From the NCBI RefSeq assembly GCF_001458335.1, contig NZ_CYTO01000001.1, positions 1 through 35,995 of the forward strand: a DNA stretch of 35,995 bases, written 5' to 3'. Positions 6,351-13,574 of the stretch are shown in pieces. Numbering within the stretch: position 1 is the first letter of the stretch; each line of letters opens with the position of its first letter. This stretch comes from Cognatishimia activa. GTDB taxonomy: Bacteria; Pseudomonadota; Alphaproteobacteria; Rhodobacterales; Rhodobacteraceae. The position numbers and the translations under genes were made by a program. The notes beneath the pieces were generated by a model. That model did not search any database. It was not told the origin of the DNA and saw nothing but the letters and a program-made list of their open reading frames with translations.

Positions 6351-8327
6351 ATGACATCAAAAATGACATCAAATCTATCCCGCCGCGGATTTCTTGGCGC
6401 ATCAGCCAGCGCAGGTTTTATCGCGTTGCATCCTTTCTCCGCCCATGCGTCTGCCACGCAGGCGCACCTCCGGATTATGGAAACGACGGACCTCCATGTG
6501 CATGTGTTCCCATATGACTATTACGCCGACAAAGAGCGCGACACGGTCGGCCTCGCGCGTACCGCTGCGATTGTGAAAGAGATCCGGGCAGAAGCCACAA
6601 ACTCTCTGCTTGTGGACAATGGTGACTTCCTTCAGGGCAATCCAATGGGCGATTACATCGCTTATGAGAAAGGGTTGAAAGAGGGGGACGTGCATCCGGT
6701 CATCAAAGCAATGAACGTTGTCGGATTTGATGCCTCGACCTTGGGCAACCATGAATTCAATTATGGTCTGGATTTCTTGATGAAATCCTTGGCGGGTGCG
6801 GACTTCCCCGTCGTTTCTGCGAACGTTGCCTTGGAAACGGGATCCAGCCCCACCAAAGACAAAACGCTGATCAAACCATATGTGATCGTCGAAAAAGAGA
6901 TCACCGACGGTGCGGGTATGAAGCATAAGATCAAGGTTGGTATGATTGGTTTTGTGCCGCCTCAGATCATGAACTGGGACCGTCGCCATCTGGAAGGCAA
7001 GGTGCAAGCGCGCGACATCATCGCAACTGCGCAGGCATATGTCCCACAGATGAAAGAAGAGGGTGCGGATCTGATTATTGCGCTGTCTCACTCTGGTATT
7101 GGTGGAACAGATGCTGTCGATGGCATGGAGAACGCCTCTGTACCTTTGGCGCGTATCCCTGGCATTGATGCGATTGTCACGGGTCACCACCACCGGGTCT
7201 TCCCATCCAAAGACTATGCGGATGTTGCTGGTGTCGATGTTGAGAAAGGCACGATCGAAGGCGTACCAGCTGCCATGGGTGGCTTCTGGGGCTCTCACCT
7301 TGGTCTCATCGACCTGATGATCGAGCGCTCGGGCAACGAGTGGAAGGTTGTGGGCCACACATCTGAAGCACGCCCAATTTCGAAACGGAATGAAGACCGG
7401 TCTATCACTGCATTGGTGGATAGCGAGCAATATGTGCTCGATGCGGTTCAGAAAGACCACGACGAGACACTGGCATATGTACGTCGTGCGGTCGGCAAGA
7501 CTGATGCGCCTTTGCATAGCTATTTTGCGCTGGTTGCGGATGATCCATCCGTTCAGATCGTGTCCATCGCACAAAGCTGGTACATCAAAGAGATGATGAA
7601 AGGCACTGAATACGAAGGCCTGCCTATCCTGTCTGCTGCGGCACCGTTCAAAGCGGGCGGCCGTGGTGGCCCAGAGTATTACACCGACGTGGCCAAAGGC
7701 GATGTGGCGATCAAAAACGTTTCTGACCTTTATCTCTATCCGAACACCGCCCGTGCGGTTCTGGTGAATGGTCAGCAGGTGAAAGACTGGCTCGAGCGTT
7801 CAGCAGGTATCTTTAACCAAGTGGAAGCAGGGAAAGCAGAGCAAGTCCTGCTGAACCCGGCGTTCCCGTCCTACAACTTCGATGTCATCGATGGGGTTAC
7901 CTACGAGATTGATCTTTCTCAGCCTTCGAAATTTGACCCGAAGGGCAATCTAGTCGATGCGAATGCCAATCGTATCGTGAACCTGATGTATGATGGTAAA
8001 CCGTTGGACCTTGACCAGAAATTCGTCATCGCCACCAACAACTACCGCGCTTCTGGCGGTGGATCCTTCCCGGGCGCGAAAGGCGATACAATCATCTTTG
8101 AAGGTCCTGACACCAACCGCGACGTGATTGTGCGCTATATTGTCGAGCAGGGTACGATTTCCCCGTCTGCGGATGCAAATTGGAAATTCGCGCCGCTGCC
8201 AGGTACGTCGGTTTTGTTCGATACTGGACCTAAGGCAAAAGATTATGCCGCTGATGTCGAGGGCGTTCAAATCGCACCGGCTGGCGAAGGTCCTGATGGC
8301 TTCGCTCGTTTCCGTATCGACCTTTAA
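6351..8327 (+). CDS. cpdB: 2',3'-cyclic-nucleotide 2'-phosphodiesterase / 3'-nucleotidase, Tat-exported
   Basis: The 658-residue periplasmic enzyme hydrolyses 2',3'-cyclic nucleotides and 3'-nucleotides to recover nucleosides and phosphate. A Tat signal (SRRGFLG, then a hydrophobic stretch and AHA) occupies about the first 33 residues. The metallophosphatase domain shows D47-x-H49, GNHE (132-135) and TGHHH (277-281), the dinuclear metal ligands. A 5'-nucleotidase C-terminal domain follows with NNYRASGGGSFPG near the end. Length matches the CpdB family. ATG 6351 is chosen because GGAG lies six bases upstream; ATG 6339 would add MEFP and has no clear ribosome site. The gene is a single unit with its own terminator. 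In a marine bacterium it would scavenge phosphorus from RNA breakdown products. Confidence 0.9.
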   Translation: MTSKMTSNLSRRGFLGASASAGFIALHPFSAHASATQAHLRIMETTDLHVHVFPYDYYADKERDTVGLARTAAIVKEIRAEATNSLLVDNGDFLQGNPMGDYIAYEKGLKEGDVHPVIKAMNVVGFDASTLGNHEFNYGLDFLMKSLAGADFPVVSANVALETGSSPTKDKTLIKPYVIVEKEITDGAGMKHKIKVGMIGFVPPQIMNWDRRHLEGKVQARDIIATAQAYVPQMKEEGADLIIALSHSGIGGTDAVDGMENASVPLARIPGIDAIVTGHHHRVFPSKDYADVAGVDVEKGTIEGVPAAMGGFWGSHLGLIDLMIERSGNEWKVVGHTSEARPISKRNEDRSITALVDSEQYVLDAVQKDHDETLAYVRRAVGKTDAPLHSYFALVADDPSVQIVSIAQSWYIKEMMKGTEYEGLPILSAAAPFKAGGRGGPEYYTDVAKGDVAIKNVSDLYLYPNTARAVLVNGQQVKDWLERSAGIFNQVEAGKAEQVLLNPAFPSYNFDVIDGVTYEIDLSQPSKFDPKGNLVDANANRIVNLMYDGKPLDLDQKFVIATNNYRASGGGSFPGAKGDTIIFEGPDTNRDVIVRYIVEQGTISPSADANWKFAPLPGTSVLFDTGPKAKDYAADVEGVQIAPAGEGPDGFARFRIDL

Positions 8328-8335
8328 AAATTATG

Positions 8336-8363
8336 AAAGGCGGCCTCACCGGCCGCCTTTTTC
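8336..8363 (+). terminator. Rho-independent terminator after cpdB (may work both ways)
   Basis: AAAGGCGGCC (8336-8345), loop TCACC, and GGCCGCCTTT (8351-8360) form a perfect ten-pair stem, ending in a T run. The A run on the left gives a U tract on the other strand, so it could also stop the convergent small-protein transcript. Confidence 0.9.
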
Positions 8364-8371
8364 AATCTGAC

Positions 8372-8402
8372 CCGCGCTTTCTTGGGAGAGTAGAAAGCGC
8401 GG
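8372..8402 (-). terminator. Hairpin terminator candidate for the small-protein pair
   Basis: CCGCGCTTTC (8372-8381) pairs perfectly with GAAAGCGCGG (8393-8402) over an 11-base loop. It sits 20 bases past the stop of the minus-strand gene at 8422. The U tract in that direction is poor, so full termination may depend on the second hairpin at 8336-8363. Confidence 0.55.
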
Positions 8403-8421
8403 AGTCTGGGAGGGCCATGAA

Positions 8422-8658
8422 TTAGCCCTTTTCTAGGATTGACTGAACCGTCAGCTGAGTTTGTACGAAGCTGTCATCACCATCGTCGTTGATCGCGTTC
8501 AATGCATGATGGATTGCTGCATTCGAAACTTGCGACAAGTCAACATCAGGGGCATAGCGCTTCAAAGTGTTCTCGTATGCAGAGGCTGGGGTCATTGCAG
8601 ACGCTGCGCCAGTCAGAACAACTAGGGCTGCTGCGGAAGTGGCAAGAATACGTTTCAT
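8422..8658 (-). CDS. Small secreted protein, tandem paralogue 1 (unknown function)
   Basis: The 78-residue precursor has a clear Sec signal peptide (MKRILATSAAALVVLTGAAS, cleavage probably after ASA or nearby). The remaining roughly 55-residue acidic mature part contains YAPDVDLSQVSNAAIHHALN and an Asp/Asn-rich NDDGDDSF turn. I recognise no domain; small periplasmic proteins of this shape are common in Rhodobacteraceae. AAGGA on the minus strand precedes the ATG at suitable spacing. It is the downstream member of a tandem pair, 42 bases after its near-identical copy at 8701-8937, and probably shares its transcript. The few differences are concentrated in the C-terminal third. Confidence 0.8.
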   Translation of the reverse strand: MKRILATSAAALVVLTGAASAMTPASAYENTLKRYAPDVDLSQVSNAAIHHALNAINDDGDDSFVQTQLTVQSILEKG

Positions 8659-8700
8659 AGTTTGTTTCCTTTTTTAGCAGAGTTTTAGAGGCGGCGTGGC

Positions 8701-8937
8701 TTAGCCGTTTTCCAGAATGGATTGTACGATGTGTTGCGTCTGGACGAATGTCGCGTCGCCGTCGTCATTGATTGCGTTCACTGCGTGGTGGATTGCAGCG
8801 TTAGAAACTTGAGACAGATCTACGTCAGGTGCGTAGCGTTTCAGAGTGTCTTCGTATGCAGAAGCTGCTGTCATTGCGGACGCTGCGCCAGTCAGAACAA
8901 CCAGAGCTGCTGCGGAAGTTGCGAGAATACGTTTCAT
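8701..8937 (-). CDS. Small secreted protein, tandem paralogue 2 (unknown function)
   Basis: This 78-residue precursor has the same length and nearly the same sequence as the gene at 8422-8658: identical signal peptide through VVLTGAASAMT, conserved YAPDVDLSQVSNAAIHHA, and changes such as A for P after MT and QHIVQSILENG for QLTVQSILEKG. The start is ATG 8937, with AAAGGA nine bases upstream; the frame extends to 8997, but that part lacks a ribosome site and sits before the signal peptide. The tandem arrangement and high identity imply a recent duplication or gene conversion. Function is not recognised; the location is periplasmic or outside the cell. Confidence 0.8.
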   Translation of the reverse strand: MKRILATSAAALVVLTGAASAMTAASAYEDTLKRYAPDVDLSQVSNAAIHHAVNAINDDGDATFVQTQHIVQSILENG

Positions 8938-9391
8938 TGTGTGTGTCCTTTCGGGATCGGGTTTTGTTTGTTTCGCCAGCTGTCTTGCTGACACCAATCA
9001 AACTAGGAACGCCTCCCGCCGGATGGAATTCACGAAAACGCACACTGCAAATCACGCTTTTCTTCCTTGAAACAGATACGGCGTGACCAGCGCTTGTGCA
9101 CTGGCGCAGGCGACATGTGGAGTATTTAAAAATCAACGTGTTACGGCGATCACTGGCGTGTCGATCCGCGAGTGTTTCGCGAGCGTCACGTGAGAAATAC
9201 GGCCAAACTTTCTAAAATAACAAAAACGTGCTGGAAAAAATGGGGCCGTTTGTTTCAACCAATTCACAGAAACGAAAAATCCTGTTTTGGTTCCGGTGAT
9301 GATCCGTGAGCATTCTGTGAGGGAAATTACAGGCGGTAGCCATTTTTGCCTTGCACCTCAACCGACTCTCTCTTAATCCAAACGTCACCGT
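8938..9391. other. Intergenic region between the small-protein pair and tRNA-Trp
   Basis: No gene is supported. The first 100 bases must contain the minus-strand promoter of the small secreted proteins, but I cannot name boxes with confidence. The 9130-9300 part is AT-rich with A runs. The last 45 bases hold a promoter candidate for tRNA-Trp. Confidence 0.4.
9351..9378 (+). promoter_or_regulatory. Promoter candidate for tRNA-Trp
   Basis: TTGCAC (9351-9356), a 16-base spacer and TTAATC (9373-9378) place a start about 7 bases before the mature tRNA end. The -35 resembles those proposed before rplK (TTGCAG) and rplJ (TTGCAC), which supports all three. Confidence 0.5.
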
Positions 9392-9467
9392 AGGGGTATA
9401 GCTCAGTTGGTAGAGCGACGGTCTCCAAAACCGTAGGTCCCGGGTTCGAGCCCTGGTGCCCCTGCCA
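9392..9467 (+). tRNA. tRNA-Trp (anticodon CCA)
   Basis: This 76-base cloverleaf has its CCA end encoded. The acceptor AGGGGTA pairs with TGCCCCT including one G-U pair, the discriminator is G, the anticodon CCA is at 9425-9427, and the T loop is GTTCGAG. Its position between tuf and secE is the usual alphaproteobacterial one, though here other genes separate it from both. Confidence 0.97.
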
Positions 9468-9543
9468 TTCTCTCAAGATGGAGTAAGGACGATGATTATC
9501 GCGATCTGATTGAATTTACCGAAATTCTGACAGGAGCTTTATC

Positions 9544-10200
9544 ATGCCTTTCCCTTCCCCAAACCAATCGCATCCAATCAAACTGCAAGATGGCACATCC
9601 CATCGCGGCACCGTCTTTCTGAAAGCTGTCCTTGATCATCCGAGGATAGAGGTGGGGGACTATACATATATGTCCGCCCATCAACCGCTCGAACAACCCG
9701 CCGATATTGCGCAACGCCTCGCACCCTATCTCTGGGACTTTGCGCCAGAGCGGCTCATCATTGGTAAGTTCTGCCAGATCGCCCATGGGGTTCAGTTCAT
9801 CACTGCATCCGCCAACCATCGAATGGATGGGCTTTCAACCTTTCCATTTCTTGTGTTTGGGGGCGGTTGGGAAGGTCGCGCTAGTCGACCTGAGTCCGGC
9901 CCAGATACCGTAGTTGGAAATGACGTCTGGTTTGGGACCGGGGCTATGGTGATGCCGGGTGTGACCATCGGCGATGGAGCTATTATCGGTGCAGGTGCTG
10001 TGGTGACTAAAGATGTGGCGCCATACACGGTTGTTGGGGGTAACCCAGCGCAATTTATCAAGCGAAGACTGAGCGACACTGATGCACAGCGCATGCAGTC
10101 GCTCGCTTGGTGGGATTGGCCAATAGATCACATAACGGCCCACGAAGCAGAAATTTGCGGAACGGATATGGATCGCTTGGAACAAGTCTCCCCGAAATAA
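9544..10200 (+). CDS. CatB/Vat-type xenobiotic acyltransferase (left-handed beta-helix)
   Basis: The 218-residue protein belongs to the hexapeptide acyltransferases of the CatB/Vat (XAT) class, which acetylate hydroxyl groups of chloramphenicol, streptogramins or unknown small molecules using acetyl-CoA. Hexapeptide turns are visible as IGKFCQIAHGVQF and later VVGNDVWFGTGAMVMPGVTIGDGAIIGAGAVVTKDV, followed by the conserved GGNPAQFIKRR. H92 in SANHRMDG is the probable catalytic base, and WWDWP near the C-terminus is typical. AGGAG eight bases before ATG 9544 fixes the start. It sits between tRNA-Trp and secE with its own spacing on both sides. Whether it confers resistance cannot be told; many chromosomal members do not. 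Confidence 0.85.
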   Translation: MPFPSPNQSHPIKLQDGTSHRGTVFLKAVLDHPRIEVGDYTYMSAHQPLEQPADIAQRLAPYLWDFAPERLIIGKFCQIAHGVQFITASANHRMDGLSTFPFLVFGGGWEGRASRPESGPDTVVGNDVWFGTGAMVMPGVTIGDGAIIGAGAVVTKDVAPYTVVGGNPAQFIKRRLSDTDAQRMQSLAWWDWPIDHITAHEAEICGTDMDRLEQVSPK

Positions 10201-10294
10201 GATGTGATTGGGCTGCGTTGGCGGGATGATTTGACTCCACCATTGTCATTGTCTCCGTTTGGGAAACAGAGACATGCTTTTGCCTTATTTCGGG
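10191..10294 (+). repeat. 11-bp inverted repeat with inner hairpin at the end of the acyltransferase gene
   Basis: CCCGAAATAAG (10191-10201) covers the stop codon and pairs perfectly with CTTATTTCGGG (10284-10294). Inside lies GTCTC-C-GTTT-GGG-AAAC-A-GAGAC (10251-10273), a nine-pair stem with one mismatch. Together they could fold the transcript end; no clear U tract follows, so this is not a standard terminator. Confidence 0.5.
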
Positions 10295-10373
10295 CGCAAA
10301 ATCGGCAAACCTACATCCGAAATTCGCCGTAAATAAGCGCAATGCGCGAATCCGGGGGCGGATTGGATGAGCT

Positions 10374-11453
10374 ATGGTAGATCAATTGGCAGAGACCCCA
10401 CGACCCACTCCGATGCTAGAACAAGAGCTGAGTCAGGAAACTTTGGACGCAATCAAAGCGATTGTAACGGATGGTTCTCCTGAAAAACCTCAAGAAGAGG
10501 TCAAGTCGGCCATTTGTGATGCGATGAATGCGGCGCCGCCTCAAAACACGCCGTTGGCCCACTGCGCAGAGGCGCTTCCGGTCAACGTGGTCGACTCGAC
10601 CGATGTGATCAAAGAGTTGATCGAAGAGAACCGACAGCCTGACGTCGACAGTTCCGAAAGCTCCGCTTTGGCGACAGGAGAGAAAGCGGACGTTATGCTT
10701 GAGGTGCGCGACGAGAAGAGTGCCGCTCGCTTCGAGGCGGCGACTTTCTTAGATAACAACGCAGAACCGACGCCCGCAGTCGATGCGTTCAATATAGATT
10801 CAGAAAGCCAGCCTGAGCTTCTTAAACCGGACACTGACATCGATTTGATCCGCCAGACTTTGGCCGAAGACATTGGGATTTCTGAGGAGGATCGCGTGGT
10901 TGGTACACGTCATCATAGCGACCAATCAGAAGTCGGAGAGGTCCCGCCACCGGGCATCGCGCTGCGCTTAAAGCGTCATCTACGCAATAAGCTACGGATG
11001 CACATGTTGATATTAAAGATGAAGATCCGTGATCGCCTGCCTACCAAACGCGAGGTGCTCCGAGGGCTGACGCCGCGGCGACTGGCCATTGCGGTCATCA
11101 TCATTGCTATCTTGTTGGAGCCTTGGTTCATTCCAACCGTTCTTGTTCTGGCTGTTTTCTTTGGAGCGCTGACCGTTCTTCTTATGGGTCCGGATCGCGT
11201 GCGCCATTACGGGGAAATGTTTTGGAAACGCTACCGACGTAAGCAGCCCGTTAAGGCCCGCGCTCTGCAGGATCGGGTGATGTCTCTGATGGAAAAATGG
11301 CAGAGCAAAGTCGATAAGCTTCCGTCGAAATGGACAGGGGGTCTGCATATGCCTCAAATCCAAAGCGACGCCGAAAAGTTGGCGGCCGAATCCGCCTATG
11401 CCACGCGCATGGCTCGAATTGCGCGGGACGAGGTGCCGAAAAGCCACTCTTGA
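10374..11453 (+). CDS. Membrane protein with long acidic disordered N-terminus (unknown function)
   Basis: The 359-residue protein falls into three parts. Residues 1 to about 195 are acidic, rich in Glu, Asp, Ser and Pro, and probably disordered. A basic segment follows (about 200-235, RLKRHLRNKLRMHMLILKMK). Then comes a hydrophobic region of about 35 residues with two close membrane passes or one hairpin (RLAIAVIIIAILLEPWFIPT, then VLVLAVFFGALTVLLMG), and a basic cytoplasmic tail. I recognise no domain. The gene ends 55 bases before secE on the same strand without a visible terminator, so it may be co-transcribed with secE. The start ATG 10374 has a weak GGATGAG site, so a slightly different start is possible. 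Confidence 0.7.
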   Translation: MVDQLAETPRPTPMLEQELSQETLDAIKAIVTDGSPEKPQEEVKSAICDAMNAAPPQNTPLAHCAEALPVNVVDSTDVIKELIEENRQPDVDSSESSALATGEKADVMLEVRDEKSAARFEAATFLDNNAEPTPAVDAFNIDSESQPELLKPDTDIDLIRQTLAEDIGISEEDRVVGTRHHSDQSEVGEVPPPGIALRLKRHLRNKLRMHMLILKMKIRDRLPTKREVLRGLTPRRLAIAVIIIAILLEPWFIPTVLVLAVFFGALTVLLMGPDRVRHYGEMFWKRYRRKQPVKARALQDRVMSLMEKWQSKVDKLPSKWTGGLHMPQIQSDAEKLAAESAYATRMARIARDEVPKSHS

Positions 11454-11508
11454 ATTCAAGGCGCAGGGGGCGTATGTCGTCCCCTGATCCTATTAAAGAA
11501 GACAGAAC

Positions 11509-11703
11509 ATGGCCCGTACGAACCCAGCTCAGTTTATTCAACAAACGCGCGCAGAGATCTCCAAGGTGGTCTGGCCGACCCGTCGTGAGGTCATTCTGAC
11601 CACGGTTATGGTCTTTGTTATGGCTGCACTCACAGCAGTGTTCTTTGCACTGGTTGATATTGGTATTCGCAGCGCGCTTGAGGCTGTTCTGAACGCATTC
11701 TAA
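11509..11703 (+). CDS. secE: Preprotein translocase subunit SecE
   Basis: The 64-residue single-pass membrane protein is the short form of SecE found in alphaproteobacteria. The conserved cytoplasmic amphipathic helix (FIQQTRAEISKVVWPTRREV) precedes one transmembrane helix. SecE clamps SecY in the protein export channel. The gene stands directly before nusG, the universal pairing, though 204 bases with a GC-rich hairpin separate them here. Confidence 0.95.
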   Translation: MARTNPAQFIQQTRAEISKVVWPTRREVILTTVMVFVMAALTAVFFALVDIGIRSALEAVLNAF

Positions 11704-11785
11704 GCGTTTTATCGACGGTTTCGTCGCAGACAAAGCTCTTGAATTTGCCGGGCGTCCCCGGTAGTTCACTCATTACTCTTAGACA

Positions 11786-11820
11786 GGCGCGCGGCGATTC
11801 GCATTGCGCGCCGCAATTTT
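11786..11820 (+). terminator. GC-rich hairpin between secE and nusG (partial terminator or attenuator)
   Basis: GGCGCGC (11786-11792) pairs with GCGCGCC (11806-11812). An alternative stem GCGGCG (11791-11796) with CGCCGC (11809-11814) competes with it, and a short GCGA/TCGC stem fits in the loop. AATTTTGTTT follows. Because nusG has no strong promoter that I can see behind it, read-through is likely. Confidence 0.5.
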
Positions 11821-11907
11821 GTTTGGGAGTCTGAAAAAAGGGGCTGCAACGCCTCATTGGTTTAAGAATGTCGGCAGCATGCCGAACGGACGAGAAAGAA
11901 CGGTCAT

Positions 11908-12441
11908 ATGGCAAAGCGTTGGTACTCTGTTAGCGTCCTCTCAAACTTTGAGAAGAAGATCGCCGAGCAGATCCGCCAGTCCGCTGAAGAAAGCGGTCTT
12001 CAAGATCAGATCGAAGAAGTACTTGTGCCGACCGAAGAGGTCATCGAAGTACGTCGCGGCAAAAAGGTGACTACCGAGCGCCGCTTCATGCCGGGTTACG
12101 TTCTAGTGCGCATGGAGATGAGCGACCAAGGGTACCACCTTATCAGCTCAATCAACCGTGTGACTGGCTTCCTTGGTCCGCAAGGCCGCCCGATGCCTAT
12201 GCGTGACGCTGAAGTTCAGGCGATCCTTGGCCGTGTTGCTGAGGGTGAAGAAGCACCGAAGCTTATGATCAGCTTCGAAGTCGGCGAGAAAGTCAAAGTC
12301 AACGACGGTCCTTTCGAAGGTTTCGATGGTATGGTCGAAGAGGTGGACGAAGAGAACCAGCGTCTGAAAGTGACCGTGTCTATCTTTGGCCGCGAAACGC
12401 CGGTCGAGTTGGAATACACACAGGTTTCCAAAGAAGCGTAA
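11908..12441 (+). CDS. nusG: Transcription termination/antitermination factor NusG
   Basis: The 177-residue protein has an N-terminal NGN domain ([20 protein letters not shown], then [14 protein letters not shown] and VTGFLG) and a C-terminal KOW domain ([21 protein letters not shown]). NusG binds RNA polymerase to raise processivity and links it to Rho or to ribosomal protein S10. Length is normal for the family. ATG 11908 gives the standard MAKRWYSV start. A terminator follows 22 bases after the stop, so rplK is not in this transcript. Confidence 0.97.
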   Translation: MAKRWYSVSVLSNFEKKIAEQIRQSAEESGLQDQIEEVLVPTEEVIEVRRGKKVTTERRFMPGYVLVRMEMSDQGYHLISSINRVTGFLGPQGRPMPMRDAEVQAILGRVAEGEEAPKLMISFEVGEKVKVNDGPFEGFDGMVEEVDEENQRLKVTVSIFGRETPVELEYTQVSKEA

Positions 12442-12463
12442 GTCGCTCCGTATTGATCGAACG

Positions 12464-12488
12464 AGCCGCCTTTCCGGGCGGCTTTTTC
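12464..12488 (+). terminator. Rho-independent terminator after nusG
   Basis: AGCCGCC (12464-12470), loop TTTCCG, and GGCGGCT (12477-12483) make a perfect seven-pair stem ending in a T run. Confidence 0.88.
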
Positions 12489-12518
12489 TTTTCGAAGGCG
12501 ACTGGCTATAAGAATTAC

Positions 12519-12534
12519 GCCGCGCTCACGCGGC
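12519..12534 (+). promoter_or_regulatory. Small GC hairpin just upstream of the beta-barrel gene start
   Basis: GCCGCG-CTCA-CGCGGC is a perfect six-pair stem. It ends two bases before the GGGG that appears to be the ribosome site of the next gene, and might influence its initiation or mark the 5' end of that transcript. Confidence 0.35.
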
Positions 12535-12546
12535 TTGGGGATGAAA

Positions 12547-13452
12547 ATGAAATACATGAAGACATTTTGTTTGGTTGCGCTTGGTTTTGCACCTGGCGCG
12601 CTGATCGCGGATACGAGCGTTTTTGAACTGGATCTTGGCGTCGCGCAGGATTGGCGCAGCGGTAATGCGCTGAATTCCAGTGGTACTGGCCGTGAGCTGG
12701 ACGAGTTTACGTTGGGACGTGTTGGTGGCATGGCTGCGTTCCAGTTTGAAGGTGGCTTTACCCTTCAGGGCGGTTTTGCCTTCGACCACAGTTTTGCAAA
12801 AACAACGATCGACGGATTCATCCCGACGAACGACACATATGCCGCGGGCCGCCAGTTTAATTTGCAGGCAGGCCAGCACTTTGATGGCTACTACCTTGGT
12901 GCCTTCGTCGCGGCCGGTCGTGTCGCATTCAACCCCTGGGATGATGTCCAGGATGCGGACTTTAAGAGCTACGGCTTGCAGCTGGGCTGGTACGGTGAGG
13001 ACTGGAGCGTTTCGGGCACGCTTGGCGTGCTGGACTCTGATGCGGATGATCCTGAAACGCTTGCCAACGCCGTTCTGTTTGACGCGCATGCATCTTACGC
13101 AGTCGACGACGCAACGAGCTTGAACTTTTTCCTGAGCTTCGCAGATGGGGAACAAGACTTGGACTCTGGCAGCGCACCTGACCCTGTGAAAGTGCTTTCT
13201 GTTGGTGCGGAATTTGAGCGGGTTTTGCGTCACACAGCTCGTAGTTCAACTTCCGCCTATGCCGGCATGTCAGTCATCAGCGTTAAAGAGACAAGCAGCA
13301 GCTCATTCACGGACCGCGTCGAGGATAGTGTTCTATCTGCAGGTATACGCATTCAATTTGGTGCTGCAGGGGTAGGGCAGGCAGATCGTATTAAGTCGCC
13401 GCCATTGCCAGAAATGCTCAGGATTTTAGGGGCTGTCCCTGCTGTGGACTGA
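12547..13452 (+). CDS. Exported beta-barrel-like outer membrane protein (unknown)
   Basis: The 301-residue protein has a signal peptide (MKYMKTFCLVALGFAPGALIA, cut probably after IA). The mature part is rich in Gly, Asp and aromatic residues in alternating patterns, such as FQFEGGFTLQGGFAFDHSF, YYLGAFVAAGRVAF and YGLQLGWYGEDWSVSGTLG. It has the look of antiparallel beta strands in a porin-like barrel. The last 45 residues (VLSAGIRIQFGAAG, then a Pro-rich tail) do not end in the usual aromatic residue of outer membrane porins, so an internal strand closure or periplasmic tail is possible. Starts at 12535 (TTG), 12541 and 12547 are all in frame; 12547 is preferred because GGGG lies six bases upstream. 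Specificity is not known. It is flanked by terminators on both sides and is monocistronic. Confidence 0.65.
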   Translation: MKYMKTFCLVALGFAPGALIADTSVFELDLGVAQDWRSGNALNSSGTGRELDEFTLGRVGGMAAFQFEGGFTLQGGFAFDHSFAKTTIDGFIPTNDTYAAGRQFNLQAGQHFDGYYLGAFVAAGRVAFNPWDDVQDADFKSYGLQLGWYGEDWSVSGTLGVLDSDADDPETLANAVLFDAHASYAVDDATSLNFFLSFADGEQDLDSGSAPDPVKVLSVGAEFERVLRHTARSSTSAYAGMSVISVKETSSSSFTDRVEDSVLSAGIRIQFGAAGVGQADRIKSPPLPEMLRILGAVPAVD

Positions 13453-13470
13453 AAACTTTACCACCGATTG

Positions 13471-13501
13471 GGGTCGCGAATTGATTTCGCGGCCCTTTTT
13501 T
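13471..13501 (+). terminator. Rho-independent terminator after the beta-barrel gene
   Basis: GGGTCGCGAA (13471-13480) pairs with TTCGCGGCCC, with one G-U pair, around a short loop. Six or more T residues follow. Confidence 0.88.
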
Positions 13502-13536
13502 GTTGCAATGGTTCGCTCTTTTGTGCAATTGCCATA

Positions 13537-13559
13537 ATTGGTAATAAGAAATTACCAAT
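13537..13559 (+). promoter_or_regulatory. Palindromic operator candidate upstream of lldD
   Basis: ATTGGTAAT (13537-13545) and ATTACCAAT (13551-13559) are perfect inverted nine-mers separated by AAGAA. The site ends just before the GAGGAG ribosome region and 15 bases before the lldD start, so a bound protein would block transcription. The TTGGT/ACCAA arms resemble GntR/FadR-subfamily operators, such as those of LldR/PdhR, although the spacing is wider than in the known LldR sites. No regulator gene lies next to it. Confidence 0.55.
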
Positions 13560-13574
13560 GAGGAGTGTTTTGAG

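Noticed and set aside
8422-8937. Calcium-binding EF-hand in the small secreted proteins (NDDGDDSF)
   Set aside because: The Asp-rich turn is too short and lacks the 12-residue EF loop pattern with flanking helices.
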